The notes under the pieces were generated by a model, which worked only from the letters and a program-made list of their open reading frames with translations, ran no database searches and was not told the DNA's origin. This document shows, piece by piece, positions 15,401 to 19,917 of a stretch of 19,917 nt of DNA. Numbering within the stretch: the first letter of the stretch is position 1; each line of letters opens with the position of its first letter. Source of the DNA: Flammula alnicola (taxonomy: Eukaryota; Basidiomycota; Agaricomycetes; Agaricales; Strophariaceae); NCBI GenBank assembly GCA_015499995.1, contig JADNRV010000644.1, positions 1 to 19,917 on the forward strand. Direction: 5' to 3'. Position numbers and translations under genes: made by a program.

Positions 15401-16309
15401 AAGAGAGAGAGGGATCATTTCTTCAAGGGACTTTTTTGGTTTTTCTGCTTCGACCTCTTGGGCGAGGGTTTGGGACGTCGTGTGTTTTGCGTTTATCCAT
15501 ATGTCCCTGGTTTCTTCATCAAATCCATGTTCCATGTATGCCACTAGAAGGTCATCGTCGTATTCCTCTTCCATTTCCAAGAAGGCCATGTCATAGCCTT
15601 CGAGGTTATCGTCCAAGGTATCCGGGTCCGGGGTGGGTTCCATTGCTTCATTGAAAGTTAGAGGGAGATCCGCTACCGATATGGGAGTAAACTCCTCATA
15701 TGGCAAACTCATGTCCAATTCGGATTGTGTCGACTTGATTAAGTCGAGAGGGAGGTCCAGTTCTTGTGGTTCTGCCTGGTCTACTGGTTTGGGTCTCGCT
15801 AGTCTTGACAAGGCTTTCTTAAAAAACCTTTTGATTAGCGAGCCACGAGTGATACCCATGACTGCTTTTCGCCAGGTTAGGGTGCCTTTTCGCCAGTTTA
15901 CGTCCGGGTCATTTTTTCTGAACCATGGCAGACCAAGGATGATTTTTTGTCTTCCTAGTCCTGTGATCATGAAGATTGTCCGTTCTGTTCGTCCGTTTAC
16001 CGTGAGATCCATTTCGACATAGTGGGTAATGGATCCCTTTTTGTTCAGGGTTCCATCTACATTTTTCACTGGGATGGGTTTATCGAGTTTTTTGAGTTTC
16101 AGACCGTTATTCTGAGCATGGTTGTGATCCATGAAGATTCCACCTGCTCCAGTGTCAAGGAGGGCGGAGGTTTCAACGATTCTCTTATTCTGATTTTCAC
16201 TCGTGAGGGAAACAGGAATGTGCATGGATTGTTTCTCTACACGGGCTACTAATACAGAATGTAAAGAGAGAATGGGCGAGGCATACGTTGGGATGAATCG
16301 CCGTCTCAA
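12470..16309 (-). CDS. Element 1 Pol: protease, RT, RNase H, integrase, chromodomain
   Basis: The frame gives 1279 residues from a TTG at 16309. The first ATG in frame is residue 29 (16225-16223), still ahead of the protease. Retropepsin active site: DTGAGG at 52-57. RT: LDVRWGYN around D431, catalytic YMDD at 494-497. RNase H: D644, E686, D713, D756. Integrase: zinc-binding H860, H867, C897, C900; catalytic D932, D993, E1029 with D,D-35-E spacing; GPF motif at 1161. The C-terminal chromodomain is at about 1218-1265 (YLIHWKGRPDSDDSWEP). No internal stop or frameshift was found, so Pol itself looks intact. It is made after Gag, probably through -1 shifts. The chromodomain likely targets integration to heterochromatin-like marks. 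Confidence 0.95.
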   Translation of the reverse strand: MRRRFIPTYASPILSLHSVLVARVEKQSMHIPVSLTSENQNKRIVETSALLDTGAGGIFMDHNHAQNNGLKLKKLDKPIPVKNVDGTLNKKGSITHYVEMDLTVNGRTERTIFMITGLGRQKIILGLPWFRKNDPDVNWRKGTLTWRKAVMGITRGSLIKRFFKKALSRLARPKPVDQAEPQELDLPLDLIKSTQSELDMSLPYEEFTPISVADLPLTFNEAMEPTPDPDTLDDNLEGYDMAFLEMEEEYDDDLLVAYMEHGFDEETRDIWINAKHTTSQTLAQEVEAEKPKKSLEEMIPLSLHDYLDLFDQKVADRFPESRPWDHHIDTKPGFEEFLNTKFKPKTYPLNPTENIKLDEFLKDNLNKGYIRLSKSSMASPFFFVEKKDGKLRPCQDYRLLNEWTIKNKYPLPLIQELMDKIKGAKYFTKLDVRWGYNNVRIAKEDIWKAAFTTNRGLYEPLVMFFGMCNSPATFQAMMDSTFKDMLLLLWLIVYMDDILIFADTIEELKDRTRKVLQRLRENDLYLKPEKCEFFVPETAYLGFIIGHGQVRMDPAKLKGLSEWPVPTTVKQVRSFLGFGNFYRWFIRSYSEIAQAMNMLLKKDHLTFEWTPEAQEAFDTLKKKFTEEPVLMMPDQTRSFQIECDASKYATGAVLTQLDSNGNRHPVSFISKSFTPAERNYEIYDRELLAIKRALEEWRHYIYGSPFTTRVYSDHKNLTYYRQPRNLNRRQMRMHLYLSEFDLELIHQAGSKMIQSDALSRRPDMIIDENDNEDITMLPDNLFVNLIDLELQKRIAESDNLDIEAAEAIKLLLEEGPTELRRNIEDWTTETANGNTLLFYKGRNYIPNNIELRREIVKRHHDSDTAGHPGELETFNKVREYYWWPGLRRFIKEYVSGCASCQQFKINRRPTKPILMAIEGAKTLRPFAKISYDLITDLPISKGFDSILSVVDYGHTKGVIIIPTTKTSNSDEIRRLLWNNVYKRYGLPDEEISDRDPRFNAKGFQEYLKLMGIKQSLSSAYHPQSDGSTERFNQEIEAYLSIYCSQHPEDWSDATATLEFTLNDRRHAERTRTSFELMNGIAPRTIPTSFEKTDFPEVEAHLKQLTRDREEALAAHELARRRMIERSKGGTIPFKKGQKVWLEAKNLKTTYQTKKIAPKRHGPFEILEQTGPINYKLKLPRTWKIHDIFHAALLTPFKETEAHGPNFTFPPPDLIDGEEEWELEAIIAHKKMRGKLLYLIHWKGRPDSDDSWEPSTSFEHSLETLNDYQRCHKLPLSPPL

Positions 16310-16548
16310 AAATCCTTCAACTCTTTGTCCTCCTTTGTGTCTTCTTCGTCATAGTCGGCTAATTCTTTCAACTCGTCCTGGCTAAACTGCACTGTCAAAG
16401 CGCGGATTTGATTGTATGCCTCTCTGGTAGAGGGCTTTCGGCTTGTGGATCTATCCTTGTCGTAGGATTTGTTGTACCCGGAGGTTTGTTTGCCTTTCTT
16501 TTTGGGCAATCGCGGGATATGTGTCCATTCTGTTTGCAGAAAAAGCAA
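16306..16548 (-). CDS. Gag C-terminal frame reached by -1 shift (element 1)
   Basis: This frame overlaps the end of the gag frame and is one base back from it. Read from the slip site at 16506-16500 it gives KKGKQTSGYNKS and ends in a helical acidic tail, DELKELADYDEEDTKEDKEL, with a TGA at 16308-16306. The composition (a charged helix after the knuckle) looks like a genuine Gag tail, more so than the zero-frame end. The capital start of this frame upstream of the slip site is not meaningful. The TGA overlaps the first codons of the pol frame. Confidence 0.6.
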   Translation of the reverse strand: MLFLQTEWTHIPRLPKKKGKQTSGYNKSYDKDRSTSRKPSTREAYNQIRALTVQFSQDELKELADYDEEDTKEDKELKDF

Positions 16549-17357
16549 GCTCGGCGCATAAGGTCGTTGCGCTCATCTACTGTCATCGCATCTACGTCCA
16601 TCGCATTTGGGTCATGGGTTGGTGCGGGGGCTTGGTAGCGGGGTATGTAAGTGTTCCTTCTCCAGGGTTTGTCTGCTTTCTTTGTTTGGGCTTGTGGCTG
16701 CCCTTCTTTGCGGGTACTGAACTTCTTCAGGAAGCGATTGAAGTTGTTGTCCAGTTTTACCGCTTTATCGTACCATCCTATCATGGTCTCGGGGACGTTT
16801 TCGCTCTTTAGAATACTAGCCAGGAGTCCTTGGTTTAGACAGTCCTGGTAGTAGTCGATTTGGGCGACATCGCCCGTGATCCCTGTCTTTGCAAGGAGGA
16901 TCTTGAATTTCGCATTGAGTTCATCCGCAGATAGTTTTCCTTGTCTCAGCCTTTTGAGCTGGTCTAAGGAGTCCCCTTTTTCATCAATTGGAGTGAAGGC
17001 CTTGGCCAATTCCCTTGTGAAGTTCGCCCAGCTCCCAAAGATCAGGGTTCCAGCGACAGTCCGGTCTTCGATCCAGGCTTGTCTCCATGCTGCTGCATCT
17101 TTTTCCGAGAGGAAAGACAAGGCATAGGAGATTTTCTTCTTATCCGTGTCATAGGTGTCATCATTGACCCCAAGGTACACGGTAAGTGAATGCTGGAAAG
17201 TTTTGAACTTGCTTCGGGTTCCGTCAAATGCGGCAGGGGGGTTAATGCGTAATTCCTTTATAGAGGATTGCCCGAGTCTTTCATGTAAGGGTGCCACGGG
17301 GGCAAATGCCGGGTTTGGTCGGGAGGGTCGTTCTTCAGAGTGAGATCGAGATGGCAT
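16395..17357 (-). CDS. Element 1 Gag with CCHC zinc knuckle
   Basis: 320 residues from ATG at 17357, which is the first AUG of the predicted transcript. The capsid-like domain spans about residues 30-235 and includes YALSFLSEKDAAAWRQAW and WANFTRELAKAF. The knuckle CFFCKQNGHISRDC is at 271-284. Directly after it the codons CCA AAA form a slippery heptamer. In the zero frame the protein ends 34 residues later with a Pro/Thr-rich tail. The frame is open, without ATG, for 76 codons upstream of the start to a TGA at 17588-17586. Gag forms the particle and binds RNA. Confidence 0.9.
   Translation of the reverse strand: MPSRSHSEERPSRPNPAFAPVAPLHERLGQSSIKELRINPPAAFDGTRSKFKTFQHSLTVYLGVNDDTYDTDKKKISYALSFLSEKDAAAWRQAWIEDRTVAGTLIFGSWANFTRELAKAFTPIDEKGDSLDQLKRLRQGKLSADELNAKFKILLAKTGITGDVAQIDYYQDCLNQGLLASILKSENVPETMIGWYDKAVKLDNNFNRFLKKFSTRKEGQPQAQTKKADKPWRRNTYIPRYQAPAPTHDPNAMDVDAMTVDERNDLMRRACFFCKQNGHISRDCPKRKANKPPGTTNPTTRIDPQAESPLPERHTIKSAL
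16500..16506 (-). promoter_or_regulatory. Candidate -1 frameshift heptamer CCCAAAA (element 1)
   Basis: In the gag frame the codons read TGC CCA AAA AGA, i.e. C-CCA-AAA in canonical phase, immediately after the last cysteine of the zinc knuckle. A -1 slip moves into the frame at 16306-16548. A one-base deletion from CCCC in an ancestral gag would give the same picture, so this remains a candidate. Confidence 0.5.
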
Positions 17358-17789
17358 CTCGTAGTCTCGTTCGGGTTCAGTTGTGTCTGCGAAATGTGGG
17401 TCTAGGTCTTCAAGTGCTTGAGTGACTTGTTCGATGGCCGGGTCGTTTGTAGTGATTGGTGGGATTGAGACGTCCAGTGTGGACCCTTGTATCGTTTCAG
17501 GGGTTTTGTTCGGGGTAGAGTCGGAGTATTCCGACGTTGTAGTCCGGGGAGTTAAAGACGCTATGCTGTTGACTTCCGGCGCCGATCAGGATCTTTCACC
17601 TTGTACGGCAGTCGTTCGGGGTCTTCTTGTTTGAGTAATTTCTCAACGTCGTCTTGAATTGAGATTAAAGGTTTATGCCTTTATCTTGAGGATCCAGACA
17701 AACTTCGGGAGTTTGGTTTCGGGTTTCGTAGGTTCGGGGTGCGCCTAGCTGAATAGAAGGTGCAACGTGGTTTGACGAGCTTGATCTTT
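17358..17789 (-). other. AUG-free 5' leader of element 1
   Basis: This is the stretch between the 5' LTR and gag. On the sense strand I found no ATG here, nor in the R-U5 part of the LTR back to the predicted RNA start at 17968. Two stretches of open, coding-like frame exist (about 17695-17602, and 17585-17358 in the gag frame), both without ATG. It contains the self-priming PBS next to the LTR. Confidence 0.7.
17778..17788 (-). promoter_or_regulatory. Self-priming primer-binding site of element 1
   Basis: On the sense strand AAGATCAAGCT lies one base after the 5' LTR. It is the exact reverse complement of AGCTTGATCTT, which sits 35 nt below the TATA box in the LTR, where the RNA should start. 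There is no TGG start that would match a tRNA CCA end. The 11-nt length and location match the mechanism established for Tf1 of Schizosaccharomyces pombe. Confidence 0.8.
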
Positions 17790-17957
17790 TGTTACGGTCG
17801 TAGCGAAGTGTTACTAAAGATAGATGTGATCTATATTTAGTGAACGACTACACGACCGTGAAGTCAAGTTTCAGTATACGTTCAGAATGCCGCTAGTGGT
17901 ATTGTCTGAAGTAGAGCTTAGAGGTTTCAAGGTCCAGAGTAATCAGGTAGGATTCTC

Positions 17958-17968
17958 AAGATCAAGCT
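17958..17968 (-). promoter_or_regulatory. Predicted RNA 5' end / self-primer (AGCTTGATCTT)
   Basis: On the sense strand this 11-mer begins 35 nt after the start of TATAAAA (18003). It pairs perfectly with the PBS at 17778-17788. The pairing stops at exactly 11 bp on both sides. Confidence 0.7.
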
Positions 17969-17996
17969 GGAGAAGCTATCTACTACAAGTGCCTGG

Positions 17997-18003
17997 TTTT
18001 ATA
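17997..18003 (-). promoter_or_regulatory. TATA box of the element 1 LTR
   Basis: TATAAAA on the sense strand, conserved in all three LTR copies, at the usual distance from the predicted start site. Confidence 0.75.
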
Positions 18004-18019
18004 GTACTTAGGTATAGGG

Positions 18020-18183
18020 CATTGTTCCGAACGAGGAACAATGGTAAGAAGGAAGAAGCATTGTTCCGAAAGAGGAACAATGGCAAAGAAGAATAGAACA
18101 TATCCAAGCAGACGATATAAGTACAATGGAGACCGTATCGGGAACAATGGAGGAAGCACACATTGTTAGAGAAGTAACAATGT
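18020..18183 (-). repeat. U3 cluster of ACAATG inverted repeats
   Basis: Three hairpins with 9-bp perfect arms and 6-nt loops lie here: CATTGTTCC/GGAACAATG at 18020-18043 and 18059-18082, and ACATTGTTA/TAACAATGT at 18160-18183. Single ACAATG copies at 18123 and 18143 bring the total to eight in about 165 bp, all within about 215 nt upstream of the predicted start site. This looks like a modular enhancer. Confidence 0.75.
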
Positions 18184-18304
18184 AGAAAAGAGAGAATGTC
18201 CGTTTAAGGAAGCCAAGGTCGTAGTAGTGTGAGTACTACATAGAGAAGGTTCGAGAATATCAAGGAAGGTATGAATGGTGAAATGAAAATGGGTGGTCGT
18301 AACA

Positions 18305-18781
18305 CCTTCTCAGAGTGCGCTCCAGGGCGATTATGAAGCCTTTACGGATCATGTAGGATCACTGGTTGATGACACGTTGCCAGAGGATGTATTGGACTTC
18401 ATATGTGGTGCTTATGAAGTGGGAACTGGGATTGGCGGTACGCATAGCTTTTCTCCTTCTTTCTACTATGAAATGACATTTTCATGCCCTGACACCTCAG
18501 ATCAAATCGCGATACGGTCCTGGTTCCCTAGGTACAATACCTGGGATGGTTCTGGCCTCAACGTTGGGCATTGGAACGATGAGTGTGAAGAATGGTATCT
18601 CAAGCGTCGTAACGAAATCCTGGCGGGGAAAACGAAGCCTCTCAGCGGCAACGAATGGCGTCAAAAATTAAGGATGACTCGGCATGCACCCAAGCTGGTT
18701 TTCCAGATGAACAAAGCCGCTCTCTCCTTCCTCCAATCATCGCAGGCAGATTCTCTTTTACGCCCCACTCTTGACACTTAG
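18305..18781 (+). pseudogene. Host gene 1, C-terminal part, separated from its N-terminal part
   Basis: The frame reads from the LTR junction (P-S-Q-S-A-L) for 158 residues to TAG. It continues exactly the codon phase of the minus-strand part ending at 806 when the CCTTC duplication is counted once. It includes motifs such as SWFPRYNTWDGSGLN, HWNDECEEWYLKRR and RMTRHAPKLVFQM, and has no recognisable family. The GTG at 18293 that opens the frame lies inside the LTR and is not a real start. Without its own promoter and N terminus this part is probably silent or read from the LTR. Confidence 0.8.
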
Positions 18782-18952
18782 GCGCTTTCTCCGCGACTTC
18801 ATGAACTTTTTTTGTAATGTCACAATTTACAATGTAATATAATTGCTAATCGACCAGTTACACCCTCATTGCCTGAATATGCGCTGACGGATTTCTCAGT
18901 GTGCCGAATTTTATGTAGCTTACTTTTATGTTTCTAGGAACCACATCTACTG

Positions 18953-18980
18953 CCTTTGCTTGTATCCGATACAGCAAAGG
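18953..18980 (+). repeat. GTATC-family hairpin (most complete copy)
   Basis: The core GTATCCGATAC is at 18962-18972 with outer arms CCTTTGC (18953-18959) and GCAAAGG (18974-18980). With one bulged base, the stem is about 13 bp. Confidence 0.7.
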
Positions 18981-19001
18981 CCCTCCCAAGGCGCCTGAGG
19001 A

Positions 19002-19023
19002 TCCTAGTATCCGATACAGGAAT
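19002..19023 (+). repeat. GTATC-family hairpin
   Basis: Core GTATCCGATAC at 19007-19017. The outer arms (TCCT on the left, AGGAA on the right) pair with small bulges and differ in sequence from the other copies. Confidence 0.55.
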
Positions 19024-19070
19024 CTTCCAGAATATCCTATCCATCCATTCGGTGTCATTGCCTAATCACA

Positions 19071-19097
19071 ACACTTGTATCTGATACAGCGAAGTGT
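19071..19097 (+). repeat. GTATC-family hairpin
   Basis: Core GTATCTGATAC at 19077-19087, with complementary outer arms ACACTT and AAGTGT. Confidence 0.6.
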
Positions 19098-19207
19098 GTT
19101 GCTGCACTAGTTCCTTCGCCCCTCTAATCTAGTTTGCCTCGCCGACCTCGCGCGCATCCAATCAGGCGAAATCATCTCGAGGAACCCAAGTTTTTCGTTC
19201 TTCGTTT

Positions 19208-19218
19208 GTATCAGATAC
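19208..19218 (+). repeat. GTATC-family core palindrome
   Basis: Core GTATCAGATAC, extended by T and A to TGTATC/GATACA; the outer arms are only weakly complementary. Confidence 0.5.
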
Positions 19219-19289
19219 AGCGATGAAACCGTTTCACATATTCCCTCTCTCAGCCATACGACGGGGTGGACTTGAATGAACTCAGCCGA

Positions 19290-19410
19290 CATTGTTATTC
19301 ATTTATACCTGAAGGTCATCAACGTTGTTGTTCATTTATACCTGAAGGTTTTCAACGTTGTCATTCATTTGTACCTGCATTTCAGCAACATCGTCGTTCG
19401 TTTGCAGTGA
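19290..19410 (+). repeat. 33-bp tandem repeats upstream of host gene 2
   Basis: About three and a half units built on CATTTATACCTGAAGG and GTTGT are spaced by 33 bp, with increasing divergence to the right. The plus frame through them is open (11-residue units like SFIPEGHQRC), but there is no other sign of coding. They lie in the likely promoter or 5' UTR of gene 2. Confidence 0.65.
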
Positions 19411-19493
19411 ATCCCACACTCTTTCTCTTTCACAACCACCTTCAATGCCAGAAAGCTTCTATACGATCTTTTCCTCCCTCAAACTCTACTACG

Positions 19494-19917
19494 ATGTCGG
19501 GCATTATTGTACCCGACGCGGCTGTATCAACGACCGGACAGTGAGGAAGGTCCTACGGGTATTCTTCGCCCTCGCGGTCTATCATCATCAAAGCGAGTTT
19601 TCAAGAAGTCTGGGCCCCAATGAACGGTTCAGCGAATATAAATTGGTAGTTTGGTAAGCCTTCACTTCTCTACCCATTGTTATTTGATTTCCCCTGACTT
19701 TGATATACCTGCAGCGTGGATTTTCATTCGAGCCAGTCGGACAATGACTACCATTTCACCTTGCGAGCATACGACGCTATGAACCTCCACGTAGGAACTC
19801 TCCATATAAGCGACATTCACACAGCGACGATCGTGCTGAAGGAACCTCAAAACCAAACGCTTTTCGAGTATGAGAAGGATTTGGGAACGATCAATGGGAC
19901 GAGGATATTCGAAATCG
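19494..19917 (+). CDS. Host gene 2, 5' end (partial, runs off the window)
   Basis: A well-supported intron at 19654-19714 joins a frame reading GPNERFSEYKLVV to one reading CVDFHSSQSDNDYHFTLRAY, which stays open to the window end. The start is uncertain. Model A uses ATG 19494 (MSGIIVPDAAVSTTG) and an in-frame 53-nt intron at 19541-19593 with a GTGAGG donor but a weak AAG acceptor. Model B uses ATG 19445 and reads straight through, giving a Cys/Arg-rich N terminus. I lean to A on composition. The family is not recognised; the visible part looks like a globular beta-rich domain. It is the nearest intact host gene to the rearrangement. Confidence 0.6.
19654..19714 (+). other. Intron in host gene 2 (61 nt)
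   Basis: GTAAGC donor, CTGAC branch motif at 19694-19698, CTGCAG acceptor. Splicing removes an in-frame TAA and keeps a long open frame. Confidence 0.85.

Larger units (their letters stand above)
4124..18304 (-). mobile_element. Element 1: full-length chromovirus (Ty3/gypsy), with element 2 nested in its 3' LTR
   Basis: It is bounded by 515-bp LTRs starting TGTTACGG and ending GTCGTAACA. Removing the nested element leaves about 7.7 kb. Order in element sense (minus strand): 5' LTR, self-priming PBS, AUG-free leader, gag, protease-RT-RNase H-integrase-chromodomain, two small ORFs, polypurine tract, 3' LTR. Domain order (RT before integrase) and the C-terminal chromodomain define a chromovirus. 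CCTTC follows its right end at 18305-18309. The matching copy is not at 4119-4123 (AGTAT) but at 806-810 in inverted orientation, so its left flank has been swapped. Confidence 0.93.
17790..18304 (-). repeat. 5' LTR of element 1 (515 bp, complete)
   Basis: In element sense it runs from TGTTACGACC (18304) to CGACCGTAACA (17790). U3 is about 18304-17969, and R plus U5 about 17968-17790. It differs from the element A LTR at four sites, and from the interrupted copy at three. The right flank is CCTTC followed by the C-terminal part of host gene 1. Confidence 0.95.
18782..19289. other. Intergenic region with gene 1 3' end and four hairpin repeats
   Basis: AT-rich sequence follows the gene 1 stop (18800-18860), probably its 3' UTR and poly(A) region. 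Four copies of the GTATCNGATAC hairpin follow at about 18953-19225. I see no convincing gene: the minus-strand frames of 61-66 residues here have no features. Confidence 0.6.

Noticed and set aside
18293..18304. GTG start in the LTR for the 162-residue frame at 18293-18781
   Set aside because: The codon belongs to the LTR end; the real coding sequence is the C-terminal part of gene 1 entering from the other half.

Overview
The window looks like gene-poor, transposon-rich DNA from a filamentous fungus, most likely a mushroom-forming basidiomycete. This is an inference from the very short introns (54 and 61 nt, with GTAAG donors and CAG acceptors), the retroelement types and the low-complexity hypothetical proteins. 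No bacterial, CRISPR, tRNA or rRNA features are visible.

Layout. Bases 1-805 are the 3' end of a plus-strand Ty3/gypsy element (element A): the tail of a zinc-knuckle ORF, a polypurine tract and a complete 515-bp LTR. Bases 806-3850 carry the N-terminal part of a host gene (gene 1) on the minus strand, with its upstream DNA at 3851-4123. Bases 4124-18304 are one full-length minus-strand chromovirus of the same family as element A (element 1). It has two LTRs, an AUG-free leader, gag, a pol with protease, RT, RNase H, integrase and chromodomain, and two further ORFs after pol. Its left LTR is split by a nested, unrelated 6.5-kb Ty3/gypsy element (element 2, 4471-10934) with 175-bp LTRs, gag, a pol broken by one frameshift, and no chromodomain. 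Bases 18305-18781 are the C-terminal part of gene 1, now on the plus strand. The rest, to 19917, is intergenic DNA with hairpin repeats and the 5' end of a second host gene.

The main structural result is that gene 1 is present as two halves about 15 kb apart in opposite orientation. Both broken ends carry the 5-bp sequence CCTTC next to an LTR terminus, and the reading frame is continuous across the join. The simplest history is that element 1 inserted into gene 1, making the CCTTC duplication. Recombination between its left LTR and the inverted LTR of element A then flipped the 3.3-kb segment 806-4123.

The main mechanistic result is that element 1 appears to be self-primed, as described for Tf1 of fission yeast. 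The 11 nt immediately inside its 5' LTR are perfectly complementary to the 11 nt at the expected transcription start in the LTR. Element 2 has a conventional tRNA-type primer-binding site instead. Both elements carry a canonical -1 frameshift heptamer in the correct phase of gag (CCCAAAA in element 1, GGGAAAA in element 2). Element 1 also has two extra overlapping ORFs in the env position, one with a zinc knuckle, and an LTR promoter region packed with ACAATG inverted repeats. The host flanks hold a family of small hairpins with the core GTATCNGATAC.
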